Counted from the stretch's first letter, positions 39,003 to 51,848 are shown. The stretch: DNA of 64,000 nt from Solen grandis (GCA_021229015.1 CM037783.1:2448725-2512724); one strand, 5' to 3'. Notes: generated from the sequence alone by a model not told the origin. Translations and numbers: made by a program.

Positions 39003-39053
39003 CTACAGCTGTGTGTCGGTAAAGGTCAAGTCAATAAATATGTCAACCTGCTC
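39003..39053 (-). other. Best-conserved A/B patch, possible C-terminal codons
   Basis: On the minus strand this reads EQVDIFIDLTFTDTQL then stop TAG. The block B partner (52333-52383) reads EQVSLSIDLTFTDTQL and the same TAG. Four codon differences are third-base and synonymous or nearly so (GTT/GTC, TTT/TTC, CAG/CAA among them), and three residues in the middle differ. Upstream the two copies stay in the same frame through a net 3-base indel. It may be the tail of a terminal exon or a conserved non-coding patch. Too short to assign a family. Confidence 0.25.
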
Positions 39054-39413
39054 AAAAATGATCTGAAAGTCGTTCACGAATACTTGTGATAAGTGGTTCT
39101 TCGAGGTAATTTAAAGTTTGTTGGTGAAAGATCATAGAAATGAGTGTTGAATGTTAGACTGTTGTTGAAATATTGACATTATTAGTTTCTCTCTATGCAT
39201 ATACGTCTATATAAATAGTCAGATAGACGCTTTTGTTCCATTTGACATATTGCAAAACAAGTCCTTATTAGATCATGTTAATGTATTAAGAAACACATAT
39301 ATGAAAAATAAACAATTGAAGCAAACAAACGTTTAATTCTACAATATATTAGGTGCAGGCGCGACATACACACGTACACACGGGTTTGTAATATAAAGGA
39401 CAAGAAGGTCACA

Positions 39414-39454
<41 letters not shown>
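39414..39454. repeat. (AT)n microsatellite
   Basis: About 20 uninterrupted AT units, directly after the position where block B carries a SINE insertion boundary. Confidence 0.95.
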
Positions 39455-39457
<3 letters not shown>

Positions 39458-41002
39458 CTGTACTTGTAATCATCAATAAGTAGTACAAAGGCTGGATGGT
39501 TTTTGGTTTTTGGCAGGTGATTTAATGCCATATTATTATTTATTTTATAATTATATTAAATATTATGTCATTATTTTTACCCGACAAAGCATATTTTTAA
39601 ATTAGAGATCCCTGCTTTAGATCCATCAAACTAGAACAACAGGACACATATCAAACTTATCTTACATTAATTTAATCTTGTTTTATTTAAATTATATGAG
39701 TATAATTGACAGTTGAGAATGACAATTTAGTTTAGTAACGTGAATGTCAGTTTTCCCAATATATTTAATTAATGTTTACGATAGAATTACATCCTTAATT
39801 AAATTTAATTTCAGTGGTAAACATAATTTCTGTTGAATGAATGTAGATAAAAATCACATTGCATGTCCTGGATTTTTTGTTTATTTTTCATTGCTAGGAT
39901 CCAGTTTACCAGTTTCCCCGAGTGAACATTTTAGCACAGGTGCAAAATATACCAAGTTTCAAGGTGATATATTTTTAAAGAAATTAATGTTTCAGAACTT
40001 TTGATGATATCATTTTGATATTTAAAAAAATTAATTAATTAGAAAAACAACATTTATTTTAAATATGAGTGTTTTAAATCTGAGTTTAAAATATGTACTC
40101 AGGATATTGGTAAGCTAGGTACGAGGTTTGCATTTCAAAAAGAAAAATCAAAAGAACCCAACAAACAAACAAAAAACAAAACAAAAACAAACAAATAAAC
40201 ATATTGATATTTTTCTCAACTTAAAATATCAACGGATCATACTCGCTTATTTATTGATCTTGAGAATACAAAGTTTGCATAATATTATTCGCATGTTCTT
40301 ACAGAAATGTTTAATTATTCCATCAAACTTTCGTTCTTTAAAATCTTGGGAAACGCAGACAAGAACCATAAAAGTAGAACACTAATATTCCTTTTATCTT
40401 TTTATTAATGTCATTTTAAACTATTCGGTTATCTATCCAAATTCAAATTTATTTCCGTGAAAACGAAACATATAAGATAAGATACTGTAATTTTAATGGT
40501 ATGTTTAATATTATAATTTTACATTTTACATTTAACGTATCAATGCAGGGGCGATTCTTAAAATTTTCAGCTTCTTATTATGCATGTCATTATATTTTAA
40601 CATGACGGAAAACGATTGAAAGGTTCCTGTGTTTCTAATATCACAAATGCAATTACTTTATTTTTCAACATAATTGATACTCCAATCGATTAGATGATAC
40701 TAATGAATTCCTGTAATTGCATTTATTCATTCTGATTTGCAAATAATGCAGATTTTTTTTTAATTAGTTTAGTTTCAATTAAAAATTATTTTTATTTTAT
40801 TTTAATCGATTTTTTTTTAAGTTATGTGCATGGTCACACAAATTAGGCTTGATATAGATATGTATAAAAACTGCACAACGACGCGTTAAAAGAATATTTT
40901 GTAACGTCATTGAAACAAAACACAATTTTTTTCTGTCTGTCAAGAGAAATGAATTCATAGTCAAATAATCTCATATCCTGCGATCACTAAACACTAATAC
41001 GT

Positions 41003-41300
41003 TAGGTGTCGAGATCCAGGTGGATGAGCGCCACGTTAGTGGCAGGACGTTGGCTCGATCCCAGGCCGTGACAAACAAAGTCGTTATAAATGATACTTGT
41101 GTTTATTTCTTGTGATTGACTCTCAGCACTGAACGATAGTTCCAGGACGCGCTGGTTCAGTGTCGGGTTGACGTGACTGAGTGTGATTCCATGTTCTGTG
41201 TCTCCAGAACGATATCGCACTGATGCAACACTATATCTGTCTTACGTAAGCAAATTTTAATAAATGACTCAAACACTGTCTGCTGGGCGTTAAACGCAAA
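41003..41300 (+). mobile_element. Old SINE copy shared by blocks A and B
   Basis: Decayed tRNA-like head (GTGTCGAGATCC..., B box TTGGCTCGATCCCAGG), a body with GTCGTTATAAATGATACTTG and CGCGCTGGTTCAGTG, and a tail GGGCGTTAAACGC. The block B counterpart is at 55157-55455, in the same place and orientation, so this insertion predates the duplication. The 72-codon minus-strand frame here is a by-product. Confidence 0.75.
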
Positions 41301-42719
41301 CGTACAGACATATTAATGTGTTGAGTTTTTTATTGATATTTGCAGGACGCCAATATTCTTTCTGTATATTTTGCTCATTTTGGATGACGTGCTCCACAAA
41401 TTTATTGAAATGAAATACACACCGTCATCGTAAATTTTTGGAAGTTAAATGACATGGTGTGATATATTCATTTTCACCGTGCTGTCAGATATGGCCTGCT
41501 CCAAAAACATATTTCATTTTCGTAAATATGTTTCTGACATTCGCTTTTACCTCAGTGTCTGTTATATAAGATCGAGTGGGGTTCCTAAAATATTATACAT
41601 GAAAATAAGTCAACTTATTAATATATATATTCATTCGTTCCCACTTCTCTAAAGGTTTAGACATTGACGTTTTGCTAACATCCAGTATATCTCTGTGTAA
41701 GAAATTTAAAAATAAAATTTTAATTTTTAATAAAAATACAAACCATAGCTTAATCCATACAATATTGCTTACAAATATCTAGAGCTTCACAAAATTTACA
41801 TTTCTCCCGTAATCATCACGTAATTGTTTTTGGCTCCTTAATATGATTTAAAGCCATACAAATGTGAAGATTGTTTAAGATAAGCAAATATACATTTAAT
41901 AGGAGAAGGCTATTACCGTTTAATTCTAGAAAATAGTCTGATTTCGTAAAAGTTAATGATTCAATATCTCAAGCTGCTCGTTATTTTCTCAGTAAAAACA
42001 GTTATCAGGTTTCAACTGTGTTTTGAAAGTCTAATATGCATTCTCAGTTTTATTTCCAATTAAAATATAAATTGAAATGTTACAACGGCAACAGATAGCT
42101 TTATAATTGCTGAATAGTAACCACCCTAAGCTTTGAATCTGTATCTAATGATATATTTTGGATTATTTTACCCATAATTTAAAAAGGTAAAATGCATACG
42201 TATTTGTTTTACATGACATATGGTCTGGATTGAGGCCTTTTTTTCGCTTATCTCTTTCAATTGTATATGATCTAGCGATAATTTTAATAAGTATAAAGCA
42301 TTTAGAGGTTTGTCCTCTTTTCTTCCACTTTTCATTTTTTTTTTTTTTTTTTTTATTTTTATTTTTTTAAATTATATTGGGTTCCTTTCAATTTTTTTAA
42401 AAAAAAAAATAACATTTTTATTTGTCATTATTTCATTATTAGGATATCATGTTTTTGAAATATGTCATAATTTGGCCAATCTAATAAAAAACACACATAA
42501 ACACATTTGTTATAAGAGCAAATATATCAATGTTAAATTTGATCATTTGACATACGTTGTGCTTATTTGCAATACATACATATTTTTTTTAAAATTAAAC
42601 TATATTATATTATATAGGGTATTATGCTTAAATAGTACTATTTTTGTATTGATTTTGACGATGTAATTCCTTACTAAATACTTAAGGAGTATTTCATCAT
42701 ATTTGTTTACATAACAAAA

Positions 42720-44410
42720 TGCGTAAAATACTTATCTAAAAAAGAGAAAACAAATACGCATATCTTAATTAAACAATAATAACTGTCATTTGCACAGAAA
42801 TCAGTGCAACAATAGAAAAAAAATATCTAAAAATAGATCCAAATAGTGCGTCAGGACGGAGTGAATCTTTCGTTTGTTTGGCGATGCGATCAGTCAAAAC
42901 CGGAAGTCTCAGGACTGGGTGCCCAAGTGTTTTTGTTTAAAAATCCACCCCGATACCCGAATGATAGAGATGTGTTCTTCTATAAAATGTTGTTCAGTTC
43001 GAAGCATTTTTCGCACGTAAAACATTTCCATTTATAAAAATAGCAGACACCAGAAAATAAGTTAGAGAGAATTGCTGTTTTTTATATATCAACTAGAAAG
43101 CTGAAATTCTATACGGTTGTCCTGTGGAAATATTGTGTGTGGGAGTTTGGGGGAGGCAAACATCATTAACATATTCGATCGAAAAGTACGATATTCTATA
43201 TGCAGGACTGTAATAACAAACGATTACTAAAAAAATTGTGTTAGTTTTGTGTTACATATTGCAAGAAAATAGGTACCGAGTAAATACATGAGGAGAAGAT
43301 AAAGATAGTGTTTTACAGTATATGCAAATAACCGTTTGAAATCAAATTGCAGACTGACATATAATTAAAAATAAAACATATAGAAAGCGAAAATTTCAAT
43401 CTCGATAATCAAAACCATGAAAAATATTCGTCACTCGGCAACTAGTATATTTACATTAAATTTTAATATATAACCTCGCCAAAACCGTTGAAATAGAAAT
43501 TCTCCTCTAAGGACAAAGAAATCAATCGAATTATTAAAATATAAATAATGGCCTCTTCAGAAATAACCAACTCCACTGCGAATTGGCTTGTTGAAAATTA
43601 AGCGACTGCTTGAAATAATTTTTTCAAGAAGCTGTAATTGAAGTCTGACAGAAAATCCAAGTGCAGATGAATGAGCAGTCAAAACTAATTTCTTCCCTAT
43701 TCTTGTGGAAATGATATTGTGCCTTCCTTTGAAAACCCCTCGACACCACATTAGGCTAGCATTTATTTATTGCTTTTTCACGTTTTGAAATGGAAACATA
43801 TGACTTAAGCGGAAATGTGTTGTCCAGTTCTGATCGATATATTAAATATCGTAAATGTAAGGAAATGATAAGGAGCTTCTTTTCTCTTAAAGAGATTTTG
43901 AAACCTGCATTGTAAAAAAGAACGTAAACTTTATTATACATGTACTTCTGTTATTTGAGGATAAAGCAATATAGATATTGAGTGATGTTCATAGAATAAG
44001 AACTAAATAAACTTTTGCGTATTATTTTAGATTTGAAATATTGGTGCCGTAAAAATTATTGTTGTTTGCATAATGGACCAAAATTAAGAATTATTCTTTA
44101 AAGAACTATCAGAAAATCCTGTCCATATAAGATAGCTACAATGCTTTCCACAAGGAGAGTTATGGTAGAAGTTAGGCTATCAAAATGATAATGATATTAA
44201 ATTTAATTTTGGCATGGCAATTTAACTGTCTCCTATGAGGATCTTTCGTTCATTTTGAATTTCATGTCTTGGCATGATCTAATTTACATCCGTAGACTCG
44301 CTGAATTACTGGGTTGCAAGCAGAAATAACAAGCTTTTTGGTTCTTAATATAGTTTTTGTTTGTATATGTTTATTTGCTTGTTGGGTTTAAATTCCCACC
44401 GACAGTATTT
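42720..44410. other. Intergenic stretch, no supported gene
   Basis: The minus-strand frame at 43557-43751 (64 codons) has a slightly more balanced composition than average but no domain or splice context that I trust. At 44380-44412 a short motif (GTTGGGTTTAAATTCCCACC and following) matches the SINE tail region at 10765. Confidence 0.45.
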
Positions 44411-44413
44411 CAG

Positions 44414-44603
44414 TCATTAATTTTCGTTGACATTTATTTCGTTGAGTTTGTACCTAAGGGAATTTCGTGATACATTTATTCGTGGATCTATGTTCTAGAA
44501 AACTGAGGTCTATATAAGAGACAAGTTTTCGCGGGGGCTTAATATTCGTGGATAAAACCCATCACGAAATCGACGAAACTTAGTGCCCCACGAAAATTAA
44601 TGA
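44414..44603. mobile_element. MITE with TCATTAATTTTCG inverted ends
   Basis: TCATTAATTTTCG at 44414-44426 is inverted at 44591-44603. The similarity continues inward imperfectly (GTTGACATTTATTTCGTTGA against the complement of TCGACGAAACTTAGTGCCCC). The interior has several CACGAA/TTCGTG repeats. 190 bp, non-coding. Confidence 0.75.
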
Positions 44604-45640
44604 TTATGCAGTACCCTACAATGCTACACAACGCTCTCTCCCGCAAAGGATGTTTAAAGAACTTAAGAGAAGCTGTTAATACGCTATATACAAAAAATAG
44701 AAAATAAAAAAAGATAAATTGAAGTTGCAGCGGAAGACAAGAAACAAAAATAGCATATTTCTTAAATTAAAGATAAAGGTTTTAGAACAGGTGAAATAAG
44801 ATAATAAGAAAAGGAAAGGACCAACTGCAAACACGGATATTACAAAATATAATCAATGCTTTTAATACTTTCGTGCACCACAGTAATGTATATTTTATGC
44901 GATTTTCGTTATATTTACTACATACCGTATCAAAGCTGTAGCGTCTTCTCATTCATTAGAAGTTTTCAACCAAATTTATAGCACTTCAATACCAGGATTC
45001 CGAAACTTCTTTTCTATGATTGCTCATCATTGTCAGAAATGTTTCATAATATTTAATTTATATTTCTCCCCTGTCTTATCGATGCCTTCCTATTTCTCGC
45101 CAGTAATTCATTTACTAAGCAAGCCCAACTAGAACATATATACGTTTATAAGTCTTAAGATATATAGCATTTACAGGTACACATTATTCCAAGCATGCAC
45201 TTAAAATCATGACAACGTGATAATCAATGCTCATTAAGCAAATTAAACAAGCCTAAAATGTATTGGTTTTGCCGTCTAATTTTAAAGCGAAAAAAAGTCT
45301 CTTTCCTCATCCATCTCTGTAGAATTCACAAAAGACGAAATTTCTGGTTACAATGTTTATTTTAAGTGTCGCAGACGAAAACTAATCTGATTGTCCAGTT
45401 AGCTTTACTTTTCTAACTTAATCATTGTAGCATATCTCCCGCATACGAAATCTAGTGTCCGCAGCTAAACAATCGAAATCATATATACAGTCAGTGTGCA
45501 ATAGCATTGTTTTGCATATTAGTGTTACAGCTTATACGTTTGCAATTCATCTTCCACGTTGTTGATGTAATATATTGTCAAGTAACCGAAACTTTACATC
45601 AATATGGATAACAGAATAGGTCATGATAAGTTTAATTAAA
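44604..45640. other. Intergenic stretch, nothing seen
   Basis: No open frame above chance, no repeat and no RNA gene was recognised. Confidence 0.5.
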
Positions 45641-45643
45641 ATA

Positions 45644-45805
45644 CAGTGAAACCTGTATTAGCGGCCACTGTATTAAGCGGTCAACCTGTATTTAGCGGTC
45701 AGTTTTGAAATATTCAACGAGCATTTTATAATGTGTCTAGCCACCTCTGTTTAGCGGTAACTTTCTCTTGTTTCCGTGATTGACCGCTTAAAACAGGCTT
45801 GATTG
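45644..45805. mobile_element. Tc1/mariner-type MITE with TA target
   Basis: Ends TACAGTGAAACCTGT and, inverted, TACAATCAAGCCTGT (12 of 15 match), bounded by TA at 45642-45643 and 45806-45807. The interior repeats TTAGCGGTCA / TTAAGCGGTCAACC near both ends. No coding capacity, so it would depend on a transposase supplied elsewhere. Confidence 0.8.
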
Positions 45806-46111
45806 TATAAGCTACCGTAGGTTAAATCAGACAGACAAACAGACGGGACATGACATGGCAGCACTATTCCGTTTGGTATTAATTTTTCTTAGTTTCAAAT
45901 ATTAAACATACCGTTCTCTAGCCATCAAAGAATAGCATTTTATACCAAACGTATTTTGTGTAATAAAGCCGCTCAAGATACATTACAGAAACATAAATAT
46001 ATCACAAATTTATCTCATTTTTAATATTGTTATTAGATTATAAGCGCTTTTAAAATGAATAAACTTAAATAAAACCATGGAAATAAACATGCCGTAGTAT
46101 TATACATTAAC

Positions 46112-46140
<29 letters not shown>
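46112..46140. repeat. Poly-A run of about 29 bases
   Basis: Uninterrupted A run. No retrotransposon 3' end was recognised just upstream, so it may be a simple homopolymer. Confidence 0.9.
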
Positions 46141-46142
<2 letters not shown>

Positions 46143-46339
46143 AAGTCATAGGTTCAGGTTAAATAAGATGTCTATATACCAACATACGTCACATTCTAAA
46201 TCCCTCTGTAATAGAAGTAAACTTTAAAAATGTTAATTGTAAAATCTGTAAACGACAGCCGTTGATTTTCCGCTTGATATATGTATGTGTCTAAAAGGTG
46301 TTACTTTTAATTACAATATTTCAGTTTGAACACAGATTC

Positions 46340-46529
46340 TCACAAAACGGGTGCACCAGAGGAAGGAATTGTCAGTCGCCAACTGAAGAGAAACGTCGTA
46401 TTTGACTGACTTTTAAATTGGAAAGCTGCGAATTCCGATGAGATTTCACACGCCAGAGTAAATATAGCTGTTTTGGCTTTGCAAGAAATGACAGTGTCCA
46501 GCCTTAGGTCTAACTGCAACAAACTGTTG
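46340..46529 (-). CDS. Candidate terminal exon, unidentified gene
   Basis: On the minus strand a T-rich tract ending ATCTTCAG (acceptor-like) is followed by about 62 open codons (beginning NSLLQLDLRLDTVISCKAKT, containing LACEISSEFAAFQF, ending SSGAPVL) and a TGA. Ser, Thr, Leu and Ala are frequent, and there are two Cys (VISCK and LACEI). A diverged copy lies on the same strand at 53660-53830 inside block B. It keeps KTA, then ACGISS at the matching place, but has a stop between them. I do not recognise a family. No partner exons were found. The conservation could mark a small duplicated gene with one decayed copy, or an unrecognised repeat. Confidence 0.35.
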
Positions 46530-46585
46530 CTGAAGATGATAAATACAGTAAAGGCTGACAGAAGATATATCGGATGCCATATTAA

Positions 46586-46819
46586 CCCTTTCCCTCATAT
46601 AGACTCATTTTGACGCCCTCAATAGGTACCACATAAAGCCTGATCTGCAGAAAACCAAACTCAAACCTTACTAAATTTAATTGTAAAATCCTCATTACCA
46701 GACCACTGAGGAGCAGCGAACAGCATAAAATCTGATCAGCCTGCGAGCTACTCTCAGGCTGATCTGGTTTTATGCTGTTCGCATAGGTCTTTTCATGGTA
46801 TCCTGTATAAGGGAAAGGG
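46586..46819 (+). mobile_element. Complete 234-bp TTAA MITE with giant hairpin
   Basis: Terminal repeats CCCTTTCCCTCATA and CCCTTTCCCTTATA (inverted, one mismatch) are flanked by TTAA at 46582-46585 and 46820-46823. Inside, 28-nt arms at 46716-46743 and 46755-46782 (GCGAACAGCATAAAA... and its complement, two mismatches) enclose an 11-nt loop. TTAA plus CCC ends are typical of piggyBac-type elements, so mobilisation by a piggyBac-like transposase is a reasonable inference. Other copies are at 10609 and 36350. The 88-codon minus-strand frame over it is a by-product. Confidence 0.93.
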
Positions 46820-46823
46820 TTAA

Positions 46824-48180
46824 ATAAACATAGCAAATAAATAAACAAAACAGAATCGTGTTTGCAACAACTGTGTTAAATGTTTAGTTTTTCCATAATG
46901 CCTAATGTGGTTATTGTCTCTGACCTCTTACCTCGCAGCCCTTCGTCGCTTACTATCCAAGTCCCGCCCAGTCTTTGTACTTGGGTACAAGTGCAAAATA
47001 CTTCTGGTTTTTTGTGTTTCTTCACGGGTGCATCTGTATACTTGGGATACCCCCATCTGTAATTATATAGACAATGTTTCAATAGGTCTTAAGCATCTGA
47101 AGATTTAAATCAAATATGAATATAATTTTCGAATGTTTACTGCATGGTGTGTTGGTATGCCAGATTGATCCTTGAAAACTTATTTTGAATAGATTCTACA
47201 TATTTGTACTGTTTTCCGATTTCAAAGTGTATTCTTACATAGTTCTCTAATGTTCAGTACTTATGTAAAACTAAGACCAAATTCCTGTTCAGATTATTAA
47301 CATCGATTTTAATAAACCATTTAAATGATCTATATTGCCATAATAAACACATTCCTGTAATTTTGGAAACCTTTGTGCATAACTTTTCAAAAATCACTCA
47401 CGTCTGCCATGTTCCATATAACCATGCCAAGTTTCAGAAATGGAACTTGACACATTTAGTAACACTAAAAATTCTAACTTGTACTCTGATAATTTGTGAT
47501 AAAAATATTTTCCCAACGTCAGTCGTTGTATTTAAATATTTATAAGTTACAATTGTGCATATGTTAAAACCAATGTCGAAGGTATCATTTGAGCAAGATT
47601 CGTGTAAAGAATTGTTTGATTTTATTTTTGCATTCATGTTTGAGGTAGTAAAACGTATATAATAGGACCCCTCTTCGACTAGTTAATAGAAACACTTAGA
47701 TAGAAGCCATACTAGCACAAACTTTGGAAGTATTATAACAAAAAAGTAAACGTTTTTAAACATAATTTATACATGTTGCCAAAATACGACATGATAAAAC
47801 CACTGTTCCTTTCAACTTAATTATCCACTGATTATAAATTTATGAAAGTAAAACGCATTCCATACCATATCAACTATATTATGACAGTTGTGAAGGGAAA
47901 TCTTATTTTCGGCACTGAAACAATAGGGGAATCTGTAAAATTATTTAAAAGGCTGTAATTATATACCCATGCTTACTTCTGTGTTTATTTAACGAACTGC
48001 CAATTCTTCTAACACGAAATACATTAACAGTGTATCTACGAGTCTCAACGGGGTTTTATATTATAATTTACAACAAAGAGAAGCAAAGATCGATTAACAT
48101 CCATGTTTTCAGCATTTCTGTTTAATCGTATCTTGGATTAACGAATCTGTTACACTATATTTGAATATAAACGATCTGAT
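46824..48180. other. Intergenic stretch, no supported gene
   Basis: Overlapping 60-68-codon frames at 46876-47108 lie on both strands and in several frames of the same slightly GC-richer patch; none carries a domain. No repeat was recognised. Confidence 0.45.
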
Positions 48181-50099
48181 TGAAGTTGATATGAATGAAT
48201 TATATCTGCAATATTTGGAATTATGCGCTTCAATTTTGTAGACACGCATTTTAAAATGCTTTTACACTTTAACGATAACCGTCAAAGCTTTAATGCGATT
48301 ACTATATTATTGTTCATTATTCATTTTCTGAATCAAGCAATTACAAGGCTGATGTTGTTCTATATTCAGAACAACATTGTCTGAATTGTGAATGATGTTG
48401 ATTGGTTTATTTTCAATTAGCTTTTAAATTATATGCTAGAAACAAACTTTGTGATTAAGAAAAGCAAATTTCGCAAACAATTTAATTATAATGTCATTAG
48501 GGACAGTTGTCTTTTATGCCGCTTGAATCGATATAAAGCAACCCTTTGGAATAATGTAGGGAACTGGGTTATCTGAACGATATTGATTTGACTAACAAAA
48601 CTATAAAAATGCGTAAAGTATTATTCGTAAGGTCAAAATTGCAAAACATATGTTTTGTGGGGATTAAAGGAAACACCCTGTGTGTTAATACATTTTTTTA
48701 TGAAATCAGAATCGTTGGAAAGTAATTATTAAATTAATAGACATACGAGTCTTATCTCTGTCCGTTAAGGAAGTAAAGAAAACCTTTAGGACCGATAGCG
48801 TTTCCATGTCTCACTACCGCAATACAGGAATGTGCCAGGGAGACAGGAACGTGTTTTGTAATATGTCATTCCTCTAAGTGCAAATATTTGCCCATTTCAT
48901 GAGATTGTTCGGAGATAAATTGAGATCAGAAGCGTTCATGCTAGTCGCATTACGTCACCTGATGTGTGGAGACGTTAAGACGTAATATGTATAATTTCAA
49001 CACGTAAGTTTATAAACACGTTTCTTCTCTTATATATTTTGTTGACCTCAAGGACTTGAAGATAGTAAATTACATTTACATGCTGTATCATAAAAGAGAA
49101 AATAAATGGAACCCGATTATTAAAAAAACGTATGTTTGAATAAATGCTTTTGGGAAATAATTTAAACATCATAAAGCCACTTACCTAAATCCTCAAACTT
49201 GCTTATCTGTCATTCTTTCCATCATAAATGACCAACATAGCGTGTTTAATGTTCTGATCAATTTTGCAGCTGCAAGGACAAATGTGAAAGTCTGCTTCAT
49301 CAATAAACAAAAGTAGCCATTGTATTTATTTTTTTCATAAGATTAAACTAAATATTGCAGATATATACGTTTATTGAACAATATCAATGAATAGGCTTAT
49401 TATGAGAATTGTTTAAAAAAATAGTTAGGACTATTGGATGTTCCTTTTTGCATTCAATTTAACAAACAGTATTTATCTTAGATAACCTGCGGATAAAACC
49501 GGTAGTAGCTTGTCCAGGGAGTTATCAAAACCGTATTAAACATTAAACACATCTTTCTTTTTTTACATTTTGTACGTTTGGTATTAGAAGAATTTAGTAA
49601 CACATATTTTAGCATTCGAAACGTATCCGAACCGATTTTTTCTACGATATCTATGAGGAAATGCATCTTCCCTATTTATTTTCTCCGTTATCGTATTTAC
49701 AATTCAACGTATCAATAGTTGTAAAAGTGATTGTTTACTGATTTTCCTTGGTTTTTAACCTTTCAAGGTAAAATTTATATCTCGTATGATCAATCGGTAC
49801 TATACATCGTCTTACAGATAAACATGTATATTTTGTCAATTTAGAAAGCGTCAAATCAAGTCATTTCATTGGTTCCATCGCAGTTTTACAAGGTAATACC
49901 AAGAGATTTTCTTTTAAAAAGCGTCATATTTAACAACTGCTGTAAAACGACGTTTTGCCAGCTTGTTTTCCCACGGCTTGATGTCAGAAAGTGATACGTC
50001 AGCCAAGATTTATCCACAATGGTATACTATTGTCAATTCTAATTGTATTATAATGAATTAAACGTTACTTATATTACAAGCGACAAGAGCTGTTCAATT

Positions 50100-51040
50100 C
50101 AATAAAGTATCATGGGTTACACTTGTCAAGGATATGTTATCTAGAATGGGTTTTCTTGATGTTTGGCTAGCTCAAGGTGTTGGAAATATTGAACTTTTTC
50201 TGACTATTTTCAAACAACGTTTAAAAGACATAAATATTCAATCATGGAATGACAGATTACAAAATTCTTCAAGAGCAATTTTTTACAAAGAAATTATCAA
50301 ACACGAGTTTCAGTTTTATTTATCAAATGTGTCTATACCTAAATTTAGAAATGCTATGTCAAAATTATTATTACCATCTCATAACTTGGCTGTGGAAACT
50401 GGTAGATGGCATCGGCCAGCAAGTATTCCCTATAATGATAGAAAATGCATGACATGTAATATTGTGGAAGATGAGTATCACTTTGTGTTAGAATGTAAGC
50501 TATATATTAATTTACGCAAACAATTTATATCACGATTCTATTGGTTTCGCCCGAACATGCATAAATTAGCTCAATTATTTGAATCAAAAAATGAAATTGA
50601 GTATTTATATATATAAAGCTTTCGAGATAAGAAATTCCATTATTTGATAGTGTATATGTTATGCATTTGATATTGTATATGATGTGTGTACGTCAGTTTT
50701 ATCTAAATGTGAGTGTGGATGTGAATTTCATTTATGGTCTATATGTATACCATTCAAAATCAGCGCCTTCTCCGCAAAATTATATCCTAATAATGTCCTA
50801 ATTAAAATAGGTCTCGTAATATTACATAAACACGAGCATTAATATTATTAGCTACTTAATTTATTTTATAACTGGTCAATTAATCAGAGTATTTGTGTAC
50901 GAATTGTCAAATCTAAAGCAGCAGTTTTATTTATATGTATTGTGTAATGTTGCCATGTTACGTCATGTACTGTTTATGTATGATGTATATTATCTCCTGG
51001 GCCCAAGGCCTATTGACTTATGAAATATACTTCTTCTTCT
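50100..51040 (+). pseudogene. 5'-truncated LINE, intact C-terminal domain frame
   Basis: Starting near 50110 an open frame of about 170 codons reads SWVTLVKDMLSRMGFLDVWL, continues with FKQRLKDINIQSWNDRLQNS and LAVETGRW, then has a zinc-knuckle-like DRKCMTCN...EDEYHFVLEC (C-x2-C ... H-x4-C). This is the C-terminal region that follows the reverse transcriptase in a family of mollusc non-LTR elements; the LINE at 58.7 kb encodes a related version. The frame ends at 50616. A 3' untranslated part follows, ending with GGCCCAAGGCCTATTGACTT and a CTTCTTCTTCT tail near 51040. Block A continues across this site without it. Truncation at the 5' end is typical of target-primed reverse transcription. The few in-frame lesions suggest a fairly recent insertion. 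Confidence 0.85.
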
Positions 51041-51654
51041 ATGTTACTCTCAAAATTGAATCATGACCTGAATAATGTTTTACATTATGTTTAAACATAC
51101 ATGATTTGCATTTTCCATATATATCTCCATTTTTACGTCTCCAAAGCGACTGTACACACAATGAATATATGCATCCCATACCATCTTTCAATAAGTTCCT
51201 GGATGGAGCCATATATTTTGCCTTTGACGTTCTTCGATTTTCATATCAACAGCGAAAATCGAGCTTAGATAAAAAAACTCTTAGATTTGTCGTCGATGAA
51301 CACAGCAACTTGGCAATGATTTAAGCTTTACTTGAATACAGTGCTCATATATTTTATACGTCACTTGTGACCATAAAACATCGATTTTAGACAGGAAATT
51401 GATACCAAATAACTAAACAGACATTTTGTAATTTAAACCTATAAAAGTGCTATATTGTAAATTATATCATTTTTCTTTGTAATTTCGGTGATATTTCCAT
51501 ATTTCGATATAATCCACGTTTTTACACCCACCGGATGTTGTAGAATTAAAATATGTAATCGAATTTTTTTTTTACAATAACACATAAACAGACATTTTCA
51601 GGAAAATATGCAAATAATTTCTTTTTTTCCTTTCTCTTTTAAAATGGCTAGCAC

Positions 51655-51848
51655 TCATTTTTGTTCCTGGGTTTAACAAGAGCAACTTCATTTTGCAAAG
51701 TGCCAGGCAAGGGTGCAGGGTGCATCTGGTATCAATCTTATACGTCCTTGGTTTGACGCAGTCACCGATGGAAGTGCCCCGGCTGGGATTCGAACGCTGA
51801 CCTCACGAACGTAAACGGACACTCTACCACTGAGCTATTGCGCCGGTT
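51655..51848 (-). mobile_element. tRNA-derived SINE, second family, minus strand
   Basis: On the minus strand: CGCAATAGCTCAGTGGTAGA (A box), GCGTTCGAATCCCAGCC (B box) and a body with GCACCCTGCACCCTTGCCTG. The head differs from family 1. Block A has no matching sequence at the corresponding point (near 38.5 kb), so insertion followed the duplication. Confidence 0.85.

Larger units (their letters stand above)
37080..42710 (+). repeat. Duplicated block A (paralogue of 48.18-57.01 kb)
   Basis: Collinear with block B. Clear anchors are 37095-37290 with 48195-48410; 37960-38060 with 50070-50100 plus 51070-51120; 38310-38480 with 51410-51590; 38600-39260 with 51920-52620; 39395-39410 with 52826-53100; 40540-40790 with 54540-54780; 40860-41310 with 54940-55460; and 41390-41690 with 55640-55945. 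The last faint match is near 42670 and 56970. Similarity looks like roughly two thirds to three quarters identity in anchors, with many indels. Block A is shorter because it lacks most of B's insertions. Confidence 0.85.

Noticed and set aside
46582..46848. 88-codon minus-strand frame similar to one at 36415-36615
   Set aside because: Both are the MITE read on its minus strand, including the hairpin.
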